Source: Alicyclobacillus tolerans (lineage in GTDB: Bacteria > Bacillota > Bacilli > Alicyclobacillales > Alicyclobacillaceae). From it: a DNA stretch of 64,000 bases. Positions 7,357 to 15,750 of the stretch are shown piece after piece. How positions within the stretch are numbered: position 1 is the stretch's first letter; each line of letters opens with the position of its first letter. The stretch covers positions 1-64,000 of the forward strand of contig NZ_JAJFNK010000003.1 of NCBI RefSeq assembly GCF_021739485.1. The letters are read 5' to 3'. The translations under genes were made by a program, and so were the position numbers. Under the pieces are notes generated by a model, which was not told where the DNA came from, did not search any database, and saw only the letters and a list, made by a program, of their open reading frames with translations.

Positions 7357-8103
7357 GTGAGCAGGCGATCGAACTTAATTCTCGTAGTGTTTGCTTTGTT
7401 GTTGGCCCTGTTGTCGACGTTTGTCATTCTGAAACAACTGTCCTCGTGGAAAAACCAGCATACCGGTGAGCGCAAGGTGTCCGTCGTCACCGTTGTGAAG
7501 GCCGTGGCGGCTCACCAACTGGTGGACAGTTCCGATGTCGCCATGCATACAGTCCCTGCCAGCGCCGTAGAACCGGGGGCGCAGAGCAGCCTCGAACAGG
7601 TCGTAGGACACTACGCCGCGACGGGGTGGTTTCCTGGACAACAGGTCATTGCGCAAATGCTGGTGGCCAACAGCCAACGTGCGGCGTTTCCGCTCACTGT
7701 GCCTACGGGGCTGCGGGCGTTCACTATCGCCGACGACAGCGTGACGGGAGTCGATCACTTGATTTCCGCAGGAGACTTCGTCGACGTGCTCGTAACCTAC
7801 TCGGATAAGAAAGACGGCGGACCCATCGCAGCAACGCTGCTGCAAGACATTAAGGTGCTCAATGTAGACCAGTCCCCGGCAGCGAACCCCAACGTAGCCA
7901 CCGTCAACTCGACGAATGCGCAGTCGAGTGTCAACACATCGGTAGATACGGTCACGTTGGCCGTCACGCCAAAACAGGCGGAAGCCTTGGACTACGCGAT
8001 CGCGTTTGGACGTGTGCACCTCGCGCTGCGCAGTCCGCACGACTCGGTCGTCACTTCCGAGACGCCAGTGACACCCGGTGCGGATGCACTGTCGGTAAAA
8101 TGA
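7357..8103 (+). CDS. cpaB: CpaB/RcpC Flp pilus assembly protein with SAF domain
   Basis: This 248-residue protein has an N-terminal membrane helix (NLILVVFALLLALLSTFVIL) and then a SAF-like domain (VVTVVKAVAAHQLVDSSDVAMHTVP ... GWFPGQQVI), followed by the RcpC C-terminal beta domain ending in VTLAVTPKQAEALDYAIAFGRVHLALR. In Gram-negative Tad systems CpaB works with the secretin; this monoderm has no secretin gene here, so the protein probably acts at the outer face of the membrane or wall. GTG 7357 is the preferred start (GGGGTGAG site); GTG 7345 and 7351 are possible. Confidence 0.85.
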   Translation: MSRRSNLILVVFALLLALLSTFVILKQLSSWKNQHTGERKVSVVTVVKAVAAHQLVDSSDVAMHTVPASAVEPGAQSSLEQVVGHYAATGWFPGQQVIAQMLVANSQRAAFPLTVPTGLRAFTIADDSVTGVDHLISAGDFVDVLVTYSDKKDGGPIAATLLQDIKVLNVDQSPAANPNVATVNSTNAQSSVNTSVDTVTLAVTPKQAEALDYAIAFGRVHLALRSPHDSVVTSETPVTPGADALSVK

Positions 8104-8140
8104 GAAAACCTTGGCATCCAGCAAGTGAGGAGGCGTGCAG

Positions 8141-9361
8141 ATGAGCAGTGCCATCCAGGTTATGGTGGTTGACGATTCGGCGGAGACTCGCCAGTCGCTG
8201 AGGATGTTGTTGAGCTTCGCCGAAGGGATTGACGTGATTGCGGAGGCAGAGAACGGGGCAGAGGCCCTGCACCGGTTGGCGGTGTTCTCGCCGGACATCG
8301 TTCTCATGGACCTGAATATGCCGGTTCTGGACGGCATTGCGGCCACCGAACGGATTTGCAACCAGTACCCAGGCATTGCGGTAATTGCGTTGTCCGTACA
8401 AAACGACGTCGAATACGTACGCCGGTGCATGCGCGCTGGGGCCAAGGATTACCTGTTGAAGCCCGCCAATATGGAAACGCTCGCGTCGACCATTGAACAA
8501 GTTTACCGCGAACACTGCGAGCGGAGCACGCGCAACGCGGTGGCCAAGCTGAGTGAGCAGCTGGTGGACAGGCCAAAAACAGTGGCCTTGCTCAGCGCGA
8601 AAGGCGGAGTGGGCAAAACGACCATCGCCGTCAACACGGCCGTCGCGCTTGCCGAACAAGGCAAGCGTGTGGTCTTGGTGGACTTTGACGTGCAATTTGG
8701 CGACACGACTCTGATGCTGAACCTGAGTCCCGAGCGGACTGTCCTCGATTTGGTCCGGGAGTCCACGGAGATCGATCCGGATGTGTTGGACCGCTATCTG
8801 TCGGTCCACAGCAGTGGGATTTCCGTGCTTGCCGCGCCGCAGCGTCCGGAAGAAGCAGAGTATCTGGAAGCTGCTCACGTGCGCGTCATTTTGCAGTCGC
8901 TGCAGAAGAAATTCGATTACGTCGTGGTCGATACGGCTCCGGTCGCCAATGACGTGTTTTTCGCGATCTTAGATACCTCAGACGAACGATTTTTAGTCAG
9001 TACCATGAACCTCGCCATTCTCAAAAACAACCGCATGCTGATGGACTTGCTGATCGAACTCAACTACGACCCCGCCGGTGTGAAACACGTGTTGAACCGA
9101 GCGAATGCCAAGAACGGGTTAAAAGTGCGGGATGTCGAACGCATTTTGAAAAGTGACATCTACTGGGAACTGGATAACGATTACCAATGGGTTGAAAGTT
9201 CCATCAACGAAGGGATCCCTTTTGTCCTCAAGGACAAGCAGCACCGCTTATCCAAACAGTTGTTTGCCTTTACGGCTCGGTTGGAGGAACATACAGACCG
9301 GATTTCTCGCCGGAATCCGCTGCGCAAGCTGATCTCGGCCCGCGCGAGAATGGTTCGCTGA
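8141..9361 (+). CDS. cpaE: CpaE/TadZ: receiver domain fused to MinD-like ATPase
   Basis: This 406-residue protein starts at ATG 8141 behind GGAGG. The N-terminal receiver domain has all the usual phosphorylation residues: DD at 11-12, D57 in LMDLNMP and K107 in YLLKPA. A MinD/ParA-type ATPase follows, with a deviant Walker A KGGVGKTT at 154-161 and VVDTAP later. CpaE/TadZ marks the pole or site where the pilus machine assembles. The intact receiver contrasts with the degenerate one in the LuxR-type gene at 4727, so any phosphorelay input to this pilus may enter here. Its kinase is not in the window. Confidence 0.92.
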   Translation: MSSAIQVMVVDDSAETRQSLRMLLSFAEGIDVIAEAENGAEALHRLAVFSPDIVLMDLNMPVLDGIAATERICNQYPGIAVIALSVQNDVEYVRRCMRAGAKDYLLKPANMETLASTIEQVYREHCERSTRNAVAKLSEQLVDRPKTVALLSAKGGVGKTTIAVNTAVALAEQGKRVVLVDFDVQFGDTTLMLNLSPERTVLDLVRESTEIDPDVLDRYLSVHSSGISVLAAPQRPEEAEYLEAAHVRVILQSLQKKFDYVVVDTAPVANDVFFAILDTSDERFLVSTMNLAILKNNRMLMDLLIELNYDPAGVKHVLNRANAKNGLKVRDVERILKSDIYWELDNDYQWVESSINEGIPFVLKDKQHRLSKQLFAFTARLEEHTDRISRRNPLRKLISARARMVR

Positions 9362-9407
9362 GGGCAGTCTGCGGCTTGGCGATTGCGAACGTAGGGGATG
9401 GGTGAAC

Positions 9408-10823
9408 ATGTCTCTGTTAAAACGTCTTGAGAAAGAAAAGTCCCGCCGCGTGGAAACGGAAGCTGTCGCAGGACCGTCCGCCCCAAAACCGTCTCACCAC
9501 CCGGGCCGGGAAGCGTCACATCCAAAAGCACCCCGTCCAAGCCGGGAAGTGCAGGTGCCCAAAGTGGAGCTCGACCTGTTTTCGGAGTGGAAGATCAAAC
9601 TTCATCAAAAACTGGTGCAGCGCATGTTTGAAGACGGGGAGGACGAAGACCTCGAAACGGCTATTCGCCGGGTTTTGGACGCGGCTAACGCCCCGTTACC
9701 GCGCCACGAGCGAGACCGCATGGTGGCTGAACTGCGGGCCGAAGCCGAAGGGTTTGGACCCATTGATGTCCTGCTCCGCGACGATTCCATAAGTGAAGTC
9801 ATGGTCAACGGGCCAAGCCAGGTGTATGTGGAACGAAACGGCCGGCTCGAGTTGTCTGCCGTCAAATTTTTAAACGATGCCCACGTTTTGCGCGTCATCG
9901 AAAAGATTGTGGCTCCGTTGGGGAGGCGCATCGACGAATCCTCCCCGATGGTCGATGCAAGGCTGCCTGACGGCTCCCGGGTAAACGCCATCATTCCACC
10001 GCTTGCGGTGACGGGTCCTTGTATCACAATCCGGAAGTTCGCGAAGGACCCATACCAGGTTCACGACCTCATCCTTTTTCAGACTCTGACGGAACCCATA
10101 GCCGAGTTCTTGGAAGCCTGTGTGACAGCCCGTTTGAACGTGGTGGTTTCCGGCGGGACCGGCAGCGGCAAGTCCACGACACTCAATGTGTTGTCGTCTT
10201 TCATTCCTGAAACGGAACGCGTCGTGACCATTGAAGACGCGGCCGAACTGCAGCTGCGCCAGGAGCATGTGGTCACGCTGGAGACGCGCCCGGCCAATAT
10301 CGAGGGCAAAGGCGCAGTCACGATGCGGGATTTGGTGAAAAACAGCCTGCGCATGCGCCCCGACCGCATCGTGGTCGGCGAGGTGCGCGGCGGCGAAGCG
10401 CTTGACATGCTGCAAGCCATGAATACGGGGCACGACGGTTCCTTGACGACCGCGCACGCCAATACGCCGCGAGACTGCCTCAGGCGTTTGGAGGTCATGG
10501 TCTTAATGGCCGGAATGGATTTGCCGCTGCGGGCCATTCGAGAACAGGTCGCGTCGGCAGTCGACCTCATTGTCCAACAGGCGCGTCTGCGCGACGGCAG
10601 CCGCAAAATCGTCGCCGTTTCAGAAGTGCTTGGCATGGAAGGAGAAAACGTCGTTTTACAGGACATTTTTGAGTTTCGCGAAACCGGGCGCGACGAACAA
10701 GGGAGAATTGTGGGGGAACACAGGCCGACTGGGATTGTGCCGACCTTTTTGGAACGGCTTCAGGATCAAGGGTTTCAAGTCGACTATTCGTGGTTTCAAC
10801 CGGGGGCGAGTGGATGGCGTTAA
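9408..10823 (+). CDS. cpaF: CpaF/TadA secretion-type ATPase
   Basis: The 471-residue protein has an N-terminal charged region, then a VirB11/CpaF-like ATPase domain. Motifs are Walker A GGTGSGKST (249-257), an Asp box TIEDAAELQL, Walker B VVGEVRGGEAL and a His box GHDGSLTTAHANTP. TadA-type ATPases form cytoplasmic hexamers and power both extension and retraction of Tad pili. ATG 9408 follows GGGGATGGG. Its 3' end overlaps the tadB start by 10 bases. Confidence 0.94.
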   Translation: MSLLKRLEKEKSRRVETEAVAGPSAPKPSHHPGREASHPKAPRPSREVQVPKVELDLFSEWKIKLHQKLVQRMFEDGEDEDLETAIRRVLDAANAPLPRHERDRMVAELRAEAEGFGPIDVLLRDDSISEVMVNGPSQVYVERNGRLELSAVKFLNDAHVLRVIEKIVAPLGRRIDESSPMVDARLPDGSRVNAIIPPLAVTGPCITIRKFAKDPYQVHDLILFQTLTEPIAEFLEACVTARLNVVVSGGTGSGKSTTLNVLSSFIPETERVVTIEDAAELQLRQEHVVTLETRPANIEGKGAVTMRDLVKNSLRMRPDRIVVGEVRGGEALDMLQAMNTGHDGSLTTAHANTPRDCLRRLEVMVLMAGMDLPLRAIREQVASAVDLIVQQARLRDGSRKIVAVSEVLGMEGENVVLQDIFEFRETGRDEQGRIVGEHRPTGIVPTFLERLQDQGFQVDYSWFQPGASGWR

Positions 10824-11743
10824 TCAGTTTCACCATGGGCTTGTCTATCTTTTTGTTGACTTTAGCGAGCGCAAGGATGCTGATTGGGCCAAGGCTGCGC
10901 GTGGGCCGGCGCGTCGCGGCGATGGACGGCTCAGCGAGCAACCCGTTGGCGCAAAAGTTTGCTCATAAGTCGCTGCAGCGCGTGCGTCCTGGTCCTTCGC
11001 GTTGGATGCAGCGCCTGGACGCGGTGCTGCGCAGTGCTGAAATCGACGTCCCCGCGCGAGAGTTTGCGGTGCGGTTTGCACTCGTCGGAGCATGTCTTGC
11101 CATTGTGGGAGACTTGAGTGCAGGTGTGGCGGGGGTACTGCTGGCCGTCATCCTGAGCTCCGGTGCCGTGGCGTTTTACCTTCGCGCCCGCGCTTTTCGC
11201 CGGGTGCAGCGCTTTAGCGACGGCCTGTACGACATGTTGATTCTCATCTCCAGTTCGCTCAAGGCCGGGCATTCCTTCGTCCAAGCCATTCACGTGGTTT
11301 CTTGTGACATGGACGGGCCGATTCAAGAGGAGTTTGTTCGCATGGAATCCGAAATGCAAATGGGGATTGGCACCGAAGAGGCCCTGCAGCGAGCGAACGA
11401 GCGAATTGCCAGTGAGGACTTCGATTTGGTGGTGACCGCCATCTCCATCCAGCGGCAAGTCGGTGGGAACCTCGCTGAGGTCATCGACAAGATCGCGGAG
11501 ACGATTCGCGAACGTGTGCAGCTCAAAAGGGAAGTGAAGGCGCTGACGTCGCAAGGAAGGATGTCCGCGCTCATTTTCATGGTGTTGCCAGGAGGCGTAG
11601 CCGGCATTTTGTTCATGATCGATCCGTCCTATTTGATGGTGCTTTTTCAGACCCCAGTGGGCCTTGCAATGGTGTTTACGGCTGTCATCGGGCAGGTGAT
11701 TGGGTACTACTTCATTCGCCGGATCGTTAACGTGGAGTTGTAA
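10814..11743 (+). CDS. tadB: TadB inner-membrane platform protein
   Basis: The product has 309 residues. It has an N-terminal helix, a further membrane segment pair near residues 85-120, a type II secretion F domain (RFSDGLYDMLILISSSLKAGHSFVQAI ... DFDLVVTAISIQRQVGGNLAEVIDKIAETIRER) and two C-terminal helices. TadB pairs with TadC as the membrane platform on which the CpaF ATPase acts. ATG 10814 overlaps the cpaF stop, so translation is probably coupled. Confidence 0.9.
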   Translation: MALISFTMGLSIFLLTLASARMLIGPRLRVGRRVAAMDGSASNPLAQKFAHKSLQRVRPGPSRWMQRLDAVLRSAEIDVPAREFAVRFALVGACLAIVGDLSAGVAGVLLAVILSSGAVAFYLRARAFRRVQRFSDGLYDMLILISSSLKAGHSFVQAIHVVSCDMDGPIQEEFVRMESEMQMGIGTEEALQRANERIASEDFDLVVTAISIQRQVGGNLAEVIDKIAETIRERVQLKREVKALTSQGRMSALIFMVLPGGVAGILFMIDPSYLMVLFQTPVGLAMVFTAVIGQVIGYYFIRRIVNVEL

Positions 11744-11808
11744 ATCCGCTCAATGCGCAAAGCTGTCATCCAATCGAAAAAGCGCGGACTGCAAGGGAGG
11801 GGTGCGAG

Positions 11809-12744
11809 GTGAAGTGGTTGGTCTTTACGACATTGTCGCTGTGGTTTTACCTTTTGTTTCAAGCCTTGACCTGGAGGCGGCGGAAACTGCAAGCCCGGAT
11901 TGACGATTTTGCGCTCAAAGCAGCCGACCGTCGACGGACGCAGCGGTCCATTCAAGGCCCGAAGCGAAATGGGGTTTCAAACAAGCCCGGTGTCTGGCTG
12001 AAGTTGCTAGCCGCGCGAGTCGCCTCAAAACGGCAAAATGTGTTGTCCGCCGGCAGGCTGGAAAAACTCCAATCGAAACTCGCGCAAGCCGGGAACCCGA
12101 TGTCGTTGACCGCACAGGAGTGGATTGGCTTTCGGTTTGTCACGGCTTCTTTGGGGGCTCTCATGGGCGCCTTGTTTCTATGGCTTTCAGGTCCTTCCCT
12201 GTCTGGGTTGCTCCTGGTTTTGTGCTGCCTGTTGTTGGGGTTTATCGGACCCGAGTTTTGGCTGTCGCGCAAGGTGAAGCTCCGCGAAGCGGTTCTCATG
12301 AGGCAGTTGCCAAGCGTTCTCGACCTCCTGACGGTCAGCGTAGAGGCTGGACTCGGATTTGACCAAGCTATGGGAAGAGTGACCACCCATATCAAAGGAC
12401 CTCTCGCGGAAGAGTTCGACCGCGCTCTGCGGGAAATCCGGCTCGGAAGCAACCGCAGCGAAGCGCTGGTGCGGATGGCGCACAGGACGGGCGTCGATGC
12501 GGTAAGGACCTTCGTGTCCGCGGTAGTGCAAGCAGACCGCTTAGGCATTGGCATGGCGCAGGTGCTGCGCGTGCAGTCTGCAGAAGTGCGGCGCAAACGC
12601 AAGATGGATGCTTCCGAACGGGCGATGAAGGCCCCAGTGAAGATGTTGTTTCCGCTCGTTTTTTTCGTCTTTCCGGCCCTGTTCATCGCAATTCTTGGAC
12701 CTGCCGTACTGCATATCCTGCAGGTTTTAGGCCATAGTCGCTAA
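11809..12744 (+). CDS. tadC: TadC inner-membrane platform protein
   Basis: This 311-residue protein has a first helix (WLVFTTLSLWFYLLFQALTW), a membrane pair near residues 105-145, a T2SSF domain (RQLPSVLDLLTVSVEAGLGFDQAMGRV ... RTFVSAVVQADRLGIGMAQVLRVQ) and a C-terminal hydrophobic pair. Start GTG 11809 has GGGAGGGG. It completes the Tad order flp-tadE-tadG-cpaB-cpaE-cpaF-tadB-tadC. A T-rich tract near 12813-12820 follows a weak stem and may end the operon. No prepilin peptidase gene (cpaA/tadV) is present in the cluster. Confidence 0.9.
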   Translation: MKWLVFTTLSLWFYLLFQALTWRRRKLQARIDDFALKAADRRRTQRSIQGPKRNGVSNKPGVWLKLLAARVASKRQNVLSAGRLEKLQSKLAQAGNPMSLTAQEWIGFRFVTASLGALMGALFLWLSGPSLSGLLLVLCCLLLGFIGPEFWLSRKVKLREAVLMRQLPSVLDLLTVSVEAGLGFDQAMGRVTTHIKGPLAEEFDRALREIRLGSNRSEALVRMAHRTGVDAVRTFVSAVVQADRLGIGMAQVLRVQSAEVRRKRKMDASERAMKAPVKMLFPLVFFVFPALFIAILGPAVLHILQVLGHSR

Positions 12745-12927
12745 CGATTGACAGCAATTTTCAACAGGATTTTTGTTCCCTGTGTCGAAGACTTCCGAAC
12801 GAGGAGACTCGGCTTTTTTTATTTGGGGTGTTTACGAGACGACGACACACCTCAGGGTATTGGCTGACCAAACCACCGTCTAGGGCATTTCCAAACCGAT
12901 GGTGTCTCTCAGGAGGGAAGGTCTTTT

Positions 12928-13614
12928 ATGATTGAAATGCAGGATGTATGGAAGCAATACCCCAATGGAACTCCTGCGTTGAACGGGATCACGATTAAAA
13001 TCGACAAGGGAGAGTTTGTATACGTGGTCGGTCCCAGCGGAGCCGGGAAGTCGACCTTTATCAAGCTCATTTACCGGGAAGAAAAGCCCAACAAAGGGCA
13101 CATCTTTGTCAACGGATTTAATATCGAACGTTTAAAGGAGCGAAAAGTTCCTTATTTGCGCAGAAGCATGGGCGTAGTGTTCCAGGATTTCAAATTGCTC
13201 CCGCGCTTGACTGTGGGCGAAAATGTCGCCTATGCCTTGGAGGTCATTGGCACAAACCAGCGCGTGATTCGCAAGCGGGTGAAGGACGTCTTGGAATGGG
13301 TGGGTTTGGAAGACAAGACGCAGCTTTTGCCTTCGCACCTTTCCGGGGGCGAACAGCAGCGCATCGCGATCGCCAGGGCCCTCGTCAACAATCCGACGGT
13401 CATCATCGCCGACGAACCTACGGGAAACCTCGATCCAGAGACTTCCTGGGGGATTATGAGGCTGTTTCAACGCATCAACGACCGCGGAACGACGATTGTC
13501 ATGGCGACGCATAACAAGGAGATTGTCAACACCCTTCGCAGACGTGTCGTGGCCATCGAAGCGGGTCAAATCGTTCGAGATGAAGTCAAGGGGACATACG
13601 GATATGATGATTAA
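12928..13614 (+). CDS. ftsE: FtsE, cell-division ABC ATPase
   Basis: At 228 residues this is the usual FtsE length. Motifs are Walker A GPSGAGKST (35-43), signature LSGGEQQR (138-145), Walker B VIIADEP (158-164), and the D-loop TGNLDP. FtsE with FtsX forms an ABC-type complex that activates peptidoglycan hydrolases and, in B. subtilis, affects entry into sporulation. ATG 12928 follows AGGAGGGAAGG. The 3' end overlaps ftsX by 11 bases. Confidence 0.96.
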   Translation: MIEMQDVWKQYPNGTPALNGITIKIDKGEFVYVVGPSGAGKSTFIKLIYREEKPNKGHIFVNGFNIERLKERKVPYLRRSMGVVFQDFKLLPRLTVGENVAYALEVIGTNQRVIRKRVKDVLEWVGLEDKTQLLPSHLSGGEQQRIAIARALVNNPTVIIADEPTGNLDPETSWGIMRLFQRINDRGTTIVMATHNKEIVNTLRRRVVAIEAGQIVRDEVKGTYGYDD

Positions 13615-14500
13615 AATGTTGTTCAGGCACTTCAGGGAAGGGCTGAAGAACACCGTCCGCAACGGCTGGATGACCTTTGCTTCCGTGAGTGCGGTGGCCA
13701 TCACGCTGCTGATCTTAGGGTTTTCACTGGTCATTGCGCTGAATGCTCAACAGATGTCGAATTACGTTTCCAACCAGTTGGAAGTCGACGTGTTCTTGCA
13801 GCAGTCCGAGACCGATGCACAGGGGCAGCAGATTGCAGACCACATCAAGGAACTGCCAGGCGTTAAGTCCGTTCAGTTCGTCACGAAAGCCCAGGGCTTC
13901 GAACAGCTTAAAAAGGAACTTGGCCCTCAGTACAGCGACGTGCTCGGTGGTCTTTCCCAACAAAACACCCTTCCGGACAAGGTGATTGTCAAGGCGACGG
14001 ATCCCAAACAGACACTTGCCATTGCGGACGAGATCAAATCGCTTTCGGGAGTGTCCAAAGTCAACGACGGACAGTCCTTTGTCAGCCGGTTTTTCCAATT
14101 CATGAATTTACTTCGCAACATCGGGTTAGTCTTTGTCGTAGCGCTTTTGGTGACGGCGATGTTTTTGATCTCAAACACCATTAAGATTACGATCTTTTCG
14201 CGCCGCCGGGAAATTGAGATCATGAAACTCGTAGGGGCGACCAATTGGTTTATCCGCTGGCCGTTTCTTACAGAGGGCATCGTCATCGGGGTCATCGGCG
14301 CATTGATCCCGTACCTCGTCATCGTCGGCGCGTACCATTCGGTGTTCGTCCATATGGGCGGAACGTTTCAGATCCTGACCTTCCCGTTGCTGACGACAGG
14401 CAGTCTGGCGTTTAAGCTGGCTGCTGTACTGTTCGGACTTGGCCTGTTTATCGGGATTTGGGGCGGCATCATGTCGGTTCGCAAGTTTTTGAAGGTGTAG
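13604..14500 (+). CDS. ftsX: FtsX, cell-division permease-like protein
   Basis: The product has 298 residues: a cytoplasmic start, one helix (SVSAVAITLLILGFSLVIAL), an extracellular domain of about 120 residues (NYVSNQLEVDVFLQQ ... RFFQFMNLLRN), and three C-terminal helices containing the FtsX motif SRRREIEIMKLVGATNWFIRWPFLTEG. ATG 13604 lies inside the ftsE end behind AAGGGG. The extracellular loop is where FtsX contacts hydrolases or their adaptors. Confidence 0.95.
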   Translation: MMIKMLFRHFREGLKNTVRNGWMTFASVSAVAITLLILGFSLVIALNAQQMSNYVSNQLEVDVFLQQSETDAQGQQIADHIKELPGVKSVQFVTKAQGFEQLKKELGPQYSDVLGGLSQQNTLPDKVIVKATDPKQTLAIADEIKSLSGVSKVNDGQSFVSRFFQFMNLLRNIGLVFVVALLVTAMFLISNTIKITIFSRRREIEIMKLVGATNWFIRWPFLTEGIVIGVIGALIPYLVIVGAYHSVFVHMGGTFQILTFPLLTTGSLAFKLAAVLFGLGLFIGIWGGIMSVRKFLKV

Positions 14501-14519
14501 CACAAATGAGGCGTGAAAC

Positions 14520-15677
14520 ATGAGCAGAAAAGCAGTTCCAATCCGCCCCTTGTTGGCGGGTGTCGCGTATGGCGTAATCTTGGGAGCCTTGCTCACCATC
14601 GGGGGGTTGAAAGCGTTCGGTGTGAGCTTCCAACCCCAGTTGAGTTCGCCGGAGTTCCAAAAATTTTTTGCGGTGTACCACGATTTAAGGCACCTCTATT
14701 ACCAACCTCTATCTGAATCGACGCTGCTTGAAGCGGCCGTGAACGGGATGGTGAAGACCACAGGGGATCCGTTTACGGATTACTTCACGCCAGCGGCCGC
14801 AAAGAGCTTTCAAAACATGTTGTCCAATTCGTTTGACGGAATTGGCGTTGGTCTGAAAACCTCGCAAATGGGCTTCGTGGTGGCTTCGGTAACCCCGGGT
14901 TCGCCTGCGCAAAGGGCCGGATTAAAGCCCAACGACCAAATCGTCAAAGTTGGGGACCGGTCCGTTGCCGGCCTCACGATGCCTGCAGTGGCTAAACTCA
15001 TTGACGGCCCTGCAGGGACCAAAGTGGTCATCACTGTCGCCCTTTTGGCCGATGGCGGAAAAACGCACACGTATACCTTGACCCGTGAGAAAATCTCCGT
15101 GCCCGCCGTTCAAGTGAAGCTTCTCGCCCATCGCGTGGGGTATATGCAAATTGTTGTGGTCGGCAACAACTCGGCAGCGGAGGTTGCCAGCGGGCTGAAA
15201 CAGCTTCGTGCACAAGGAGCCACTCGCCTGATCCTGGACTTGCGCGGCAATCCGGGAGGATACCTCGACCAGGCGAAGGCGATTGCCGCCCAGTTTATCG
15301 CCCAGGGAAAGGTGATTTTAAAGGTTCAGAACCGCGGTCAAGCCCCGCAGCCCGTCGTATCGAAAGGACCGGGGTTGACGATGCCCATCGTCGTCTTGGT
15401 CGACGGGAATACAGCGAGCGCTGCAGAAGTGCTAGCGGCTGCTCTGCGCGCGGACGATGGCGCTAAACTCGTCGGAACTACGACGTTCGGGAAAGGCACC
15501 GTTCAAGAGACTCAGGTGTTTCCGGACGGCAGTTCACTGAAATACACCGTGGCTCACTGGCTCACGCCGGATGGTCAATGGATTGAGCACCAGGGTTTGA
15601 AACCGGATGTCGCTATAGCGAACCCGAATGCCCAACTCACGGAGGCAGAACAAGTCGTTTTGCAAGAAAAACCATGA
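14520..15677 (+). CDS. ctpB: CtpB-like S41 carboxyl-terminal processing protease
   Basis: This 385-residue protein has an N-terminal signal anchor (residues 10-30), an N-terminal domain, a PDZ domain (about 105-185: GIGVGLK ... VTPGSPAQRAGLKPNDQIVKV), and an S41 protease core with catalytic Ser300 in DGNTASAAE and Lys325 in TTFGKGT. In B. subtilis CtpB cleaves SpoIVFA during sporulation, and its gene also follows ftsEX. The conserved order supports the same identity here. Confidence 0.93.
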   Translation: MSRKAVPIRPLLAGVAYGVILGALLTIGGLKAFGVSFQPQLSSPEFQKFFAVYHDLRHLYYQPLSESTLLEAAVNGMVKTTGDPFTDYFTPAAAKSFQNMLSNSFDGIGVGLKTSQMGFVVASVTPGSPAQRAGLKPNDQIVKVGDRSVAGLTMPAVAKLIDGPAGTKVVITVALLADGGKTHTYTLTREKISVPAVQVKLLAHRVGYMQIVVVGNNSAAEVASGLKQLRAQGATRLILDLRGNPGGYLDQAKAIAAQFIAQGKVILKVQNRGQAPQPVVSKGPGLTMPIVVLVDGNTASAAEVLAAALRADDGAKLVGTTTFGKGTVQETQVFPDGSSLKYTVAHWLTPDGQWIEHQGLKPDVAIANPNAQLTEAEQVVLQEKP

Positions 15678-15750
15678 CCCCAAACGCGTTTAGAAGGACT
15701 CGCGGCAGGTCTGTCGAACAACCACTGTAACAGAAAGGGCGAATGTCCAA

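Noticed and set aside
7375..8878. Large minus-strand frames (356 and 275 codons) over cpaB/cpaE
   Set aside because: Antisense to clear Tad genes, no ribosome site or family motif.
12783..12789. Spo0A-box-like TGTCGAA upstream of ftsE
   Set aside because: A single 7-base match is expected by chance and no promoter is placed around it.
12783..12822. Intrinsic terminator after tadC
   Set aside because: A T run is present but the best stem is only 4 bp, so it was not listed as a terminator.
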